Positions 1-6,734 of a stretch of 21,074 nucleotides of DNA are shown piece after piece. The position numbers and the translations under genes are program-made. The DNA lies in NCBI GenBank assembly GCA_002328865.1, contig DCWO01000100.1:1-21074 (forward strand), given 5' to 3'. This stretch comes from Dehalococcoidia bacterium UBA2160. GTDB lineage: Bacteria > Chloroflexota > Dehalococcoidia > Lucifugimonadales > UBA1123. The number at the start of each line of letters is the position of its first letter. Positions within the stretch are counted from its first letter, which is position 1. The notes beneath the pieces were generated by a model. That model searched no databases. It worked only from the letters and a program-made list of their open reading frames with translations, and was not told the DNA's origin.

Positions 1-98
1 CGTTACTTGGAAGCTTGTCGAAGGACCGCGACGCGCCAGGTTATGGCAAATGACCGGCGCAGCCCAACAACTATCGCTGAATCAACTCAAGCATATTC

Positions 99-103
99 GG
101 GAG
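99..103 (+). promoter_or_regulatory. Ribosome binding site deciding the enolase-family start
   Basis: GGGAG lies 8 nt before the ATG at 112. It favours this start over upstream in-frame ATG codons, whose extra 35 residues have no family-like character. Confidence 0.6.
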
Positions 104-111
104 ATGCACCG

Positions 112-1227
112 ATGAAAGTAACATCAGTCGAAGCCACCACATGCGTCGTTCCGCTCGACAGCGGCATAGCGATCGCGACCAGGGCCGTTACAGAACGCCA
201 CTACACCCTCGTGCGAGTTAGGACCGACGCCGGAGTCGAGGGCATCGGCTTCTGCTACGGTGGCAACAGGGGCGGGAGCATCGCAACGGTGGCCGTTCGC
301 GATCTGCTGGCAGACATCGTTGTGGGCCGCGACCCGCACCAGACCGAGGCCATCTGGGACTCGATGTTTCGCGAAGCCCTCCTGCAAGGCCGCAGGGGAG
401 CGGTGCTCCGTGCGATCAGCGCCATCGACACCGCGCTGTGGGACATCAACTCCAAGGCAGCGGGACTGCCGCTGTACCAGTACGCCGGCGGATACCGCGA
501 AGGCATGGTTCCGGCGTACGCCAGCGGCGGCTACTACGCCGTGGGCAAGACCCCCGAAGACCTGGGCCTCGAGATGCAGAGCTACGTTGAGATGGGGTTC
601 GACGCCGTCAAGATCAAGGTCGGCGGAGTCCCGCCCAAAGAGGACGCTGAGCGAGTTCGCGCATCAAGAGAAGCCGTTGGCCCCGACGTTCCTCTCTTCC
701 TGGACGCCAATAACGGCTGGCCCGACGCGACGACCGCGATCCAGGCCGTCCGTCTCTTCGAGGAGTACGACCCCGGCTGGATCGAGGAGCCGCTGATGCC
801 CGATGACATCCAGGGCCACGCCGAAGTCGCGGCCGCAACGACCATACCCGTGGCGACCGGCGAGATCCACGCCACGCGATGGGACTTTCAGGAGATCGTA
901 GAAAAAGGCGCCGCCGTCATCTTGCAGGCCGACGCCGGAGTCTGCGGAGGCGTCACCGAGTGGCGCAAGATCGCCGCCATGGCCGCGTCGAACAACCTCA
1001 CGATGGCGCCCCACTGGCTCGCCGACCTCCACGTCCACATGGTCGGCTCGACCCCGAACTCAAGCTACGTCGAGTACTTCACCGACTTCAAAGTCCTCAA
1101 CCTCGGCAGGCTGTTCGCCACCTCCCTCGAAGTCGTCCCCGGCGGCCTAGCCCTCCCCACAGCGCCCGGCCTGGGCGTCGAGCTCGACGATGCGGCGGTG
1201 GCGCGGTTTTCAGATGGGTGGGCGTAG
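112..1227 (+). CDS. Enolase-superfamily enzyme, mandelate racemase/muconate lactonizing type
   Basis: A 371-residue protein with the enolase-superfamily layout: an alpha/beta capping domain (about 1-125), then a TIM barrel. Visible active-site elements are K167-x-K169 (KIK), D198 in LDANN, the IEEP motif at 224-227, E251 in ATGE, D274 in QADAG and H301 in APHW. The KxK lysines plus the Asp/His pair are the mandelate-racemase-type arrangement, so a Mg-dependent acid-sugar dehydratase or racemase is likely; the substrate cannot be told. The frame is open back to position 7, but the ATG at 112 has a GGGAG Shine-Dalgarno 8 nt upstream and begins where family members begin (MKVTSVEA), so it is chosen. 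The gene converges on the APH-like gene and is not part of the ribosomal operon. Family call is firm, specific reaction unknown. Confidence 0.9.
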   Translation: MKVTSVEATTCVVPLDSGIAIATRAVTERHYTLVRVRTDAGVEGIGFCYGGNRGGSIATVAVRDLLADIVVGRDPHQTEAIWDSMFREALLQGRRGAVLRAISAIDTALWDINSKAAGLPLYQYAGGYREGMVPAYASGGYYAVGKTPEDLGLEMQSYVEMGFDAVKIKVGGVPPKEDAERVRASREAVGPDVPLFLDANNGWPDATTAIQAVRLFEEYDPGWIEEPLMPDDIQGHAEVAAATTIPVATGEIHATRWDFQEIVEKGAAVILQADAGVCGGVTEWRKIAAMAASNNLTMAPHWLADLHVHMVGSTPNSSYVEYFTDFKVLNLGRLFATSLEVVPGGLALPTAPGLGVELDDAAVARFSDGWA

Positions 1228-1276
1228 CGACCTCAGATTCCCAGGTCGTGCGACCAACCGGCTCGAAGCCAGCCTG

Positions 1277-1409
1277 GTCCGCCCTCCTGTAGTCTTCGAT
1301 CTCGAGCTCATGGTCCAGCTTCGAGCATCGAGGATGTCGTGGGCGAAGATCGCGCGAACTCATCCGCGGATCGACAAGTCTGACGGGAAAAATGCAAGTC
1401 CAGCCGGCC
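1277..1409 (+). pseudogene. Relic of a serine recombinase C-terminal helix-turn-helix
   Basis: This plus-strand stretch, just after the enolase-family stop, translates to a segment containing RPPVVFD, then LRAS, then MSWAKIAR. That spacing resembles the linker and helix-turn-helix at the C terminus of resolvase/invertase-type serine recombinases, where GRP-hydrophobic-FD is followed by LR-x-x-G-x-SW-x-x-IAR. No catalytic domain lies upstream, because the enolase gene occupies that position, and the frame soon loses family character. It is read as a decayed fragment. The call rests on motif recognition only; chance resemblance in a short stretch remains possible. Confidence 0.4.
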
Positions 1410-1414
1410 CAGAA

Positions 1415-2314
1415 TCATGGCCCCTGGGCGCTTACTTCGATCGCGGAAACACCGCTTTGAACGTACGCGCTCTGGCCGGTTTCTAGCCCGAACCTCACCT
1501 CCGAGTAAGGGTGTAAGCGGTGCAGATCGCGAATCCGACGGATGAACTCTGGTCCATCCTCTCCATCATAAAAACTCAACACATCCAACCCGAAGCTTTC
1601 TCCGGTACCCGTCAACAAATGCTCGAAGTCTGTGGCTGGGTCGCCTACCTCTGCAAAGCTCCAATCGATGATCCCCACCACGTGACCGCGTTCGTAATCG
1701 CACAAGATGTTCTCAGCTCCCACATCTCCGTGGATTATTACAGGATCATAGTCAAAATTCGCGTCGTTCGCCACATATTCTGCCCATAGGCGCGACCCGT
1801 TTCGCCCGCCCTGTGGCGACAACAAGGGCAAAATGTGCTCCTGAACATACTCGAATGCGTTCTGTTGTTCCTGCCGCAACTCGTTTGCTTCTTTGCGTCG
1901 AAGTTGGTCGCTCTTGAGGTCTCCTATAGAAATGCCATGAAGCGTCGACAGCGTCTCGCCAAGATTTTGGGCGAGTGAACTGCGAATGACCGCGTCTTCG
2001 AGCTCCTCGATCCTCAGGGGCTCGCCCGGAATCTTCGGATACCCGACGAAAAGCGACGGCTCGCGAAAACGGTCCCTGGAGACGAAATCGAATCGCGGCA
2101 CTTTGACTGGCAACACGTTCGCGAGCTCTGGCAGAAACCGTATCTCCCGCTCTTGTTGTCGTACGATGTCCTGGCGCTTGGGAAACCGAAAGATATGTGA
2201 TCCGTTCACCTCGATTGCAACGAAATCCCAACCTTGGCCAATTGGCGCCAAGGTGTAGACCGGGAACTCCGGGTAGGCTGATTCGATCAGGCTCCGATAG
2301 CGCTGGGTATCCAT
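1415..2314 (-). CDS. APH(2'')-like phosphotransferase
   Basis: A 299-residue kinase-like protein of the aminoglycoside phosphotransferase (APH) family. The N-terminal lobe (about 20-100) has the hydrophobic and charged pattern around FRFPK (42-46) expected at the ATP-binding lysine. The C-lobe carries the catalytic loop HGDVGAEN (195-202: catalytic D197, metal-binding N202) and the DFG-equivalent IIDW (215-218, D217). The overall pattern (N-terminal YPEF, a VGYPKIPGEPL-like segment near 90-100, DW-x-x-x-x-x-GDP-x-x-DF) resembles the APH(2'') branch more than APH(3'). Family members phosphorylate aminoglycosides or other small hydroxylated substrates with ATP or GTP; the substrate here is unknown and resistance should not be assumed. 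The ATG at 2314 matches the family start, though its Shine-Dalgarno is weak. It is in the cytosol, downstream of the DUF1801 gene on the same strand. Confidence 0.85.
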   Translation of the reverse strand: MDTQRYRSLIESAYPEFPVYTLAPIGQGWDFVAIEVNGSHIFRFPKRQDIVRQQEREIRFLPELANVLPVKVPRFDFVSRDRFREPSLFVGYPKIPGEPLRIEELEDAVIRSSLAQNLGETLSTLHGISIGDLKSDQLRRKEANELRQEQQNAFEYVQEHILPLLSPQGGRNGSRLWAEYVANDANFDYDPVIIHGDVGAENILCDYERGHVVGIIDWSFAEVGDPATDFEHLLTGTGESFGLDVLSFYDGEDGPEFIRRIRDLHRLHPYSEVRFGLETGQSAYVQSGVSAIEVSAQGP

Positions 2315-2340
2315 GGGCTCGTCGCTACCTAAGTGTGTTG

Positions 2341-2379
2341 AGGCTCGCTCCGTTCGTCGAATCGAACGGTCGGAAGCCT
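2341..2379. repeat. Interrupted inverted repeat between DUF1801 and APH-like genes
   Basis: CCGTTCG at 2350-2356 pairs perfectly with CGAACGG at 2363-2369 across a 6-nt loop. A flanking pair, AGGCT (2341-2345) and AGCCT (2375-2379), extends the stem across a small internal loop. Neither strand has a T-run after it, so it is not a standard intrinsic terminator. It could be an operator, an RNA processing site or a palindromic repeat unit. Confidence 0.45.
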
Positions 2380-2398
2380 GATTGGAACATTTGAATGA

Positions 2399-2548
2399 TC
2401 TCCTCTCATCGGAGTCCTCACCGACGCCGTCCGCGGGCCGTACGTCTCTCCGAAGAGTACGATCCTGGCGTCCATCGATGTCGCGACGGGCAATGCCTAC
2501 CGTCGCCGCCTGCGCGCCGACGCGGTGTTGCGCCTCGACGCCTCGTAG
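2399..2548 (+). pseudogene. Orphan coding tail, function not recognised
   Basis: An open plus-strand frame of 49 codons begins straight after a stop at 2396-2398 and ends with TAG at 2546-2548. It has no credible start, yet reads like a protein C terminus (it contains VRGPYVSPK and ASIDVATGNAY), with nearly all third codon positions G or C. It overlaps the last ~17 codons of the minus-strand DUF1801 gene. The simplest reading is the leftover 3' end of a deleted gene. I do not recognise the family. Confidence 0.3.
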
Positions 2549-2985
2549 CGCTCAATGAATGTTGACGGCGGCGTGAGGGCGATGGTTTCGGCGACGAGGT
2601 CGAGGGGGAGGTCGTCGAGGGTTTTGAATCGGACACAGGCTTTGCCCATGTCCAGCTTTTTGCCGCTGGCGTGGTATCGTTCGTGGAACCAATTCTCGGT
2701 GTCCGGGTTGCCGTAGACGTTCATCAGGTAGAGCGACATGTATCGCATCTGGGAGGCTAGGGCGGCGACGCCGAGCGCCTGGCCGTTGTACGTCTCGGGG
2801 TAATCCGTCAGCGGAATCACGTAGCTGATCATCCCGAACTGCATCGTCTCCTCGTACCCGTCCGGCAGGTTTTCGAGAATGGTCTGTCTTACGGTCGCGA
2901 CGGCCTCGCGCCGGTCCGGGGCGAGCTCGTCGAGGTAATCGTCCACGGTTGCCGCTTCGCTCTGTGCTACCTGATGTCCCTCCAT
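2497..2985 (-). CDS. DUF1801 domain protein
   Basis: A 162-residue protein of the DUF1801 (YdhG-like) family, with no established biochemical role that I can assign. Characteristic features are a helical start (TVDDYLDELAPDRR, 13-26), the MQFGMISYVIP strand region (48-58), RYMSLYLMNVY (81-91) and the GKACVRF segment (114-120) before LPLDLVAETI (126-135). The frame is open back to 3183, but the ATG at 2985 starts where the family starts; no good Shine-Dalgarno is visible. Family members usually end near FIERYEAS (143-150). The last ~12 residues here (NTASA then five or more Arg) look like read-through into unrelated DNA, the antisense of an orphan coding tail, suggesting that the original stop was lost. 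It sits about 690 bp beyond the ribosomal operon terminator. Confidence 0.8.
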   Translation of the reverse strand: MEGHQVAQSEAATVDDYLDELAPDRREAVATVRQTILENLPDGYEETMQFGMISYVIPLTDYPETYNGQALGVAALASQMRYMSLYLMNVYGNPDTENWFHERYHASGKKLDMGKACVRFKTLDDLPLDLVAETIALTPPSTFIERYEASRRNTASARRRRR

Positions 2986-3316
2986 GCGTTTCGTGCGTCC
3001 ACAAAGCGCCGCGCGCTCCCTCGTAGTATGTGACGTTTGATGCTGGTGCGCAAGGAATTGCGGCGGCGTCAACCGGTTCCCGCAGGCGACGACATCTTCG
3101 TCCGGGTCTGACCGTGAGCGCAGAGATGGTCGAAGGCCGATTCCCGCCGTGTGTCCGCTGACGCCGGAAAGCGACCATTTCAATCACCCTTCGAATCACT
3201 ACATTGAGGGATGCCCGCCTCCCGATGCTGAGCGACACTGGGCGCGAGCAAGGCCGGCCACCGAACTCTTTGGAATCGAAGGTGCGATTGGTGTGCCGGT
3301 CTCAGTGGGGATAACG
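2986..3316. other. Non-coding stretch between divergent DUF1801 and prepilin-like genes
   Basis: These 331 bp separate two divergently oriented reading frames and should contain any promoters for both. I see no convincing gene, RNA or strong repeat. Translation upstream of 3317 in the prepilin frame lacks family character. Confidence 0.5.
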
Positions 3317-3499
3317 ATGGCCTGGTGGTCTCTGGCCGCCGCGAAGCGAAGGCGAGCGGTGGTTTCCTTAATCGAGTTGCTGATCGTTCTGGCGATCATC
3401 GGCGTTCTGGCTGGCGTCGTCGTGCCGAGGGTCGCCGGTGACGGCGGCGTGGTCTCAGTCGCCGCGGTCGATGAAGTCGCCGTGAGCGTCCAGCGCTGA
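3317..3499 (+). pseudogene. Truncated type IV prepilin-like protein
   Basis: A 60-residue frame starts at an ATG preceded by GGGG 6 nt upstream. A basic leader (MAWWSLAAAKRRR) is followed by SLIELLIVLAIIGVLAG, the hallmark N-terminal helix of type IV pilins and type II secretion pseudopilins, including the conserved Glu at mature position 5 (E20). Family members have Gly at -1 and usually Phe at +1 of the prepilin peptidase site; here both are Val (V15, V16). The protein stops about 45 residues into the mature part, just after a segment (AAVDEVAVSVQ) resembling the first pilin helix, so the globular domain is missing. No pilus assembly genes are near. Either a decayed pilin gene or a fragment made by rearrangement. 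Confidence 0.55.
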
Positions 3500-3603
3500 G
3501 ATTCGTATCCCAAATCGTCAGGGCAACGTCGCCAGTTCGCATTCCCGCCGATCTTCACGCTCCGAATCACATTGGGACGCCCAACTCAGAGTCTCCGTGA
3601 CCG

Positions 3604-3636
3604 AACAAAGAGAAGGGCGGACCGGTCGGTCCGCCC
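3604..3636 (-). terminator. Probable intrinsic terminator of the ribosomal operon
   Basis: A perfect 9-bp stem (GGGCGGACC at 3615-3623, GGTCCGCCC at 3628-3636) has a 4-nt loop. On the minus strand it is followed by the T-rich run TTCTCTTTGTT (3614-3604). It begins 37 nt after the rpsI stop. The plus strand has no T-run after the stem, so it is directional. Confidence 0.75.
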
Positions 3637-3673
3637 AAATAATCGGCAATTGGTGTGCTCTAGGTCGAGACGC

Positions 3674-4075
3674 CTAGCGTTTGGTCCATTGCTTGGCCTT
3701 GCGGGCTCGGGCCAGGCCGTACTTCTTGCTTTCCTTCTCGCGGGCGTCGCGAGTTAGCAGTCCCGCCTTCTTGAGTGGAGCCCGTAGGTTCGGGTCGGCG
3801 GTCTGAAGCGCTCGGGCGATGCCGTGTCTGAGGGCGCCCGCCTGGCTGACGACGCCGCCGCCGTTCACCTTTGCGACGACCCTGAACTGGTTTCGTGACT
3901 CGGTCACCTCGAAGGGTTGGTGGATGAGCTGCAACCACGTGTCCCACGGGAACGCCTCTTCAACGGGCTTGCCGTTGACGATGATCGGGCCGTTGTCCAT
4001 GTACAGGCGGACTTTGGCCACCGAGGTCTTGCGCTTCCCGATCGCGTAGTAGTAGTGCTCGCTGCTGTCAACCAT
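3674..4075 (-). CDS. rpsI: 30S ribosomal protein S9
   Basis: A 133-residue S9 protein of the small subunit head, whose C-terminal tail reaches the P-site tRNA anticodon stem. Diagnostic segments are IGKRKTSVAKVRL (12-24), NGGGVVSQAGALRHGIARAL (71-90) and the basic C terminus ending KQWTKR (128-133), with the terminal Arg conserved. The ATG abuts the rplM stop directly, so the two are probably translationally coupled, as in the usual rplM-rpsI pair. It is the last gene before the terminator hairpin. The N terminus (MVDSSEHYYYAIGKRK) is a little longer than the minimal form. Confidence 0.97.
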   Translation of the reverse strand: MVDSSEHYYYAIGKRKTSVAKVRLYMDNGPIIVNGKPVEEAFPWDTWLQLIHQPFEVTESRNQFRVVAKVNGGGVVSQAGALRHGIARALQTADPNLRAPLKKAGLLTRDAREKESKKYGLARARKAKQWTKR

Positions 4076-4534
4076 CTAAGACTCCTGTTCCTGGGACTGA
4101 CGTGCGCCAAACTGGGCTTGATGCGGGTGCTCCGGCCCTGCGTATACCTTGAGGCGGAGGAGCATCTTTCGGCCCAGGGCATTCTTGGGCAGCATGCCCT
4201 TGACGGCATGCTTGATGACTCGGTCGGGATTCCTCGCGAGCATCTGTCCGAGCGTTCGCTCTTTCAGGCCCCCGATATAACCGCTGTGGGTGTAGTAGAT
4301 CTTCTGGGCTACTTTGTCTCCTGTGACGCGGATAAGCTCGGCGTTGGTCACGACTACGTAATCGCCGGTCATCATGTGCGGCACGTACATGGGCTTGTCC
4401 TTGCCCATCAGCATCGTGGCGAGCCGCGTGGCCAGACGGCCCAGAGTCTCGCCCTCTGCGTCTACGTGGCGCCACTCGGATTTGATGTCCGAAGCCTTTG
4501 TTTCGTATGGCTTAACTATCGATGGCATCTTCAT
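4076..4534 (-). CDS. rplM: 50S ribosomal protein L13
   Basis: A 152-residue L13, an early-assembly large-subunit protein that binds 23S rRNA. Recognisable segments are WRHVDAEGETLGRLAT (21-36), YTHSGYIGGLKERT (81-94), AVKGMLPKN (110-118) and YAGPEHPHQAQ (131-141), all in the family order. The ATG overlaps the truA stop by 4 bp (ATGA). An in-frame ATG two codons later (4528) is an equally possible start and changes little. It precedes rpsI with no gap. Confidence 0.97.
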   Translation of the reverse strand: MKMPSIVKPYETKASDIKSEWRHVDAEGETLGRLATRLATMLMGKDKPMYVPHMMTGDYVVVTNAELIRVTGDKVAQKIYYTHSGYIGGLKERTLGQMLARNPDRVIKHAVKGMLPKNALGRKMLLRLKVYAGPEHPHQAQFGARQSQEQES

Positions 4535-5292
4535 TCACCATTCTTCGGGGGGAAATCGGCGTACGTCACCGCGATCAAACACAGCCCTTGTGGGGGCGCC
4601 GACCTCGATGTCGCGTCGGTCTCCTTCCCGTCTATCAACTGTCTTAAACTTCCGATGGACATCGCTCCTCTGCCCACGTCCACCAGGGCGCCTGCCATTC
4701 GGCGCATCTGGTGGGGCAGAAACGCGTTGCCCTCCACTTCGAACACGATCGCATCGTCGATCGCCGTTACGCTGCTGCTGAACACCTCTCGGACCGTGCT
4801 GGCGCCTTCGTGTTCCAGCGGGCCTCCGAACCGGGCGAAGTCATGGACCCCGACCAGCATCTCGGCGCCTTCGGCCATGCGGACGATGTTCAGATCCTCG
4901 CGAACAAGAGTCGAGGTTCGCCGCCTCAGCGGTGAATGCACGGATCCGGTTAGCATCGTGTACCGATACCTCCGGCTCAGCGCATGCCTTCGAGGATCAA
5001 AGCCGTCATCGACTCGGTAGGCGGCCCTGATCGCGATATCGTCCGGCAGGCGATGGTTCATGGCCCGCTGGAAGGTGCTCGGCGGATGGGTCGAGGCGGT
5101 GTCGAATGCCACGACCTGTCCCAAGGCATGGACTCCGGCGTCGGTCCTTCCGGCGGCCTTGATCCTGACCTTCTCTCCCGTCAGCGCGGTGATTGAGTTT
5201 TCAAGCTGCTCTTGTATCGAGGGGCCGTTCCGCTGGTACTGAAACCCGCTGTACGCGGTCCCTTCGTACTCTACTATCAGCGCGAGGCGCAT
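4531..5292 (-). CDS. truA: tRNA pseudouridine(38-40) synthase TruA
   Basis: A 253-residue pseudouridine synthase that isomerises U38, U39 and U40 in the anticodon arm of tRNAs. The signature AAGRTDAGVHALGQV (46-60) contains the catalytic Asp51. Other family segments are YEGTAYSGFQYQ (9-20), RRYRYTM (106-112), HDFARFGG (149-156) and FLPHQMRRMAGALVDVG (193-209). Length is normal for the family. The gene lies between rplQ (21 nt upstream) and rplM (4-bp overlap); this placement is known in several bacterial groups and couples a tRNA modification enzyme to ribosome synthesis. No unusual feature is seen. Confidence 0.97.
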   Translation of the reverse strand: MRLALIVEYEGTAYSGFQYQRNGPSIQEQLENSITALTGEKVRIKAAGRTDAGVHALGQVVAFDTASTHPPSTFQRAMNHRLPDDIAIRAAYRVDDGFDPRRHALSRRYRYTMLTGSVHSPLRRRTSTLVREDLNIVRMAEGAEMLVGVHDFARFGGPLEHEGASTVREVFSSSVTAIDDAIVFEVEGNAFLPHQMRRMAGALVDVGRGAMSIGSLRQLIDGKETDATSRSAPPQGLCLIAVTYADFPPKNGE

Positions 5293-5313
5293 CTGATCGC
5301 CCTCGCTCGCGAA

Positions 5314-5667
5314 CTAAGCGACCAGCTCGATGATCGCCATGTCTGCCGCGTCTCCCTGGCGCGGCCCGAGCTTGTACATGCGGGTGTAGCCCCCGTTTCG
5401 TTCCGCGTAGCGTTCGGCCAACTCCGCGAACAGTTTCCTGACGGCGTCGTCGTCCATCAGCATAGACGCCGCCTGCCGCCGGTGGTGCAGGGAGCCCTTC
5501 TTGCCCAGCGTGACCATCTTTTCGGTGAGTCGCCGGACCTCTTTGGCTTTGGCCTCGGTGGTGCGCATTGTTTCGTTGTTGATCAACGCCGTCACCATGC
5601 CCCGAAGCATCAGCATTCGGTGCGCGGTCGGGCGGTTGAGCTTTCTTCTCGAGAGGCGATGCCTCAT
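5314..5667 (-). CDS. rplQ: 50S ribosomal protein L17
   Basis: A 117-residue L17, located near the peptide exit tunnel on the large subunit. It begins with the conserved MRHRLSRRKLNRPTAHRMLMLR (M1-R22 region, histidine and arginine pattern intact), followed by ALINNETMRTTEAKAKEVRRLTEKM, and ends with the GGYTRMYKLGPRQGDAADMAIIEL block. Length matches compact bacterial L17 proteins. It starts 13 nt after the rpoA stop, the usual end of the alpha block, and is followed by truA. Confidence 0.97.
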   Translation of the reverse strand: MRHRLSRRKLNRPTAHRMLMLRGMVTALINNETMRTTEAKAKEVRRLTEKMVTLGKKGSLHHRRQAASMLMDDDAVRKLFAELAERYAERNGGYTRMYKLGPRQGDAADMAIIELVA

Positions 5668-5680
5668 GACTTGCTCCTAA

Positions 5681-6712
5681 TTATTCGGCGGCGACGGCCT
5701 CTGTTTCTTCGTCGTCTGCCGTTTCGGGTTCCATGTCGGCTGGCAGGTAGTCCATCTCTTTCAACTTGCCGAAGAGCTCTTTGTAGGACTTGTCGCCGAA
5801 GTTTCGTATCCTCATCAGTTCGGCCCTGCTCATCTCGAGCACCTGGCCGACTTTGTCGATTCCTGCGCGCTTGAGGCAGTTCAGCGTCCGCGAGGGCAAG
5901 TCCAGCCGCTCGACCGTGACGTTGTAGATCTCGGCGGACACGATGTATTTCTGCGGCAGCCCGTCGACGCCTTCCTGTGAGTCGATCTTTGCGTTGGCGA
6001 ACATGTAGAACTGAGTGACCAGGATGTTGGCAGCCTGTCTCACGGCCTCGACGGGCAGCTTGGAGCCGTCGGTCCAGACCTGCAGAACCAGGCGCTCGAA
6101 ATCGGTGCGCTGGCCCACGCGGGTGCGTTCGATCGTGTAGCTGACTTTGTTGATCGGCGTGAAGATGGCGTCGACCGGCAGCACGCCGATGGCCTGTCCG
6201 TCACCTTCCGCGGCCACCTGGTAGCCTTTGCCGCGCTCTACGTTGAGCTCGATGGAGAGTTTGGCCTCGGAGGAGTCCAACGTCGCCAGATGCAGCTCAG
6301 GGTTGACCACCTCGAAGTCGGCGGATGCCATGATGTCACCGGCGCAAACCTCGCCTTCGCCCGCCACTTCCAGCCGGAGCTTGCCTGGGCGGTCCACCTC
6401 GGACCTGAGCCGGATGCCCTTGACGTTGAGCAGCATCTCGGTTACCTGCTCTTTGACGTGCGGCACGGTTGCGAACTCGTGCTGGATGCCCTCAATCTTT
6501 ACCCACGTAATCGCGGTGCCTTCAAGGCCGCTGTAGAGAACGCGCCGCAGAGGGTTGCCCAACGTGACGCCGTATCCGGGTTCGAGTGGCTCAATAACGA
6601 ATTTGCCGTACCGATCGTCTGCTGTCTCCACTTCGATCTGTGGACTCGGTATCGGCTCCTCTTCCTCCTCGATCATCTCTCGGCCCATTAAGCTGTTCAG
6701 ATCCAAAACCAT
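5681..6712 (-). CDS. rpoA: DNA-directed RNA polymerase subunit alpha
   Basis: A 343-residue alpha subunit; its dimer nucleates RNA polymerase assembly. The N-terminal domain starts near 34 (RYGKFVIEPLEPGYGVTLGNPLRRVLY) and runs to about 250. The C-terminal domain (about 265-325) has the helix-hairpin-helix pattern SRTLNCLKRAGI, keeping the Arg (R275) and Asn (N278) that contact UP-element DNA, followed by IRNFGDKSYKEL. The N terminus is about 12 residues longer than in E. coli and includes a run of five Glu (15-19). The C terminus also ends in an acidic tail. The ATG at 6712 has AGGAG 7 nt upstream, supporting the longer start over the internal ATG codons. Confidence 0.97.
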   Translation of the reverse strand: MVLDLNSLMGREMIEEEEEPIPSPQIEVETADDRYGKFVIEPLEPGYGVTLGNPLRRVLYSGLEGTAITWVKIEGIQHEFATVPHVKEQVTEMLLNVKGIRLRSEVDRPGKLRLEVAGEGEVCAGDIMASADFEVVNPELHLATLDSSEAKLSIELNVERGKGYQVAAEGDGQAIGVLPVDAIFTPINKVSYTIERTRVGQRTDFERLVLQVWTDGSKLPVEAVRQAANILVTQFYMFANAKIDSQEGVDGLPQKYIVSAEIYNVTVERLDLPSRTLNCLKRAGIDKVGQVLEMSRAELMRIRNFGDKSYKELFGKLKEMDYLPADMEPETADDEETEAVAAE

Positions 6713-6734
6713 ACGTAAGCTCCTGTGCGTCCAC

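Noticed and set aside
3010..3060. A weak promoter-like pair (TTGCGC, 17 nt, CATACT) on the minus strand upstream of DUF1801
   Set aside because: Only partial matches to the -35 and -10 consensus; such pairs are common by chance.
2986..3183. Upstream extension of the DUF1801 frame to 3183
   Set aside because: The added 66 residues have no family character; the ATG at 2985 matches the family start.
3917..5020. A 367-codon plus-strand open frame opposite rplM and truA
   Set aside because: It is antisense to two certain genes, has no recognisable family character and is explained by GC-rich codon positions that suppress stops on the opposite strand.
5212..5874. A 220-codon plus-strand frame opposite rplQ and the end of rpoA
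   Set aside because: It spans the junction of two real genes and shows no protein-like pattern.
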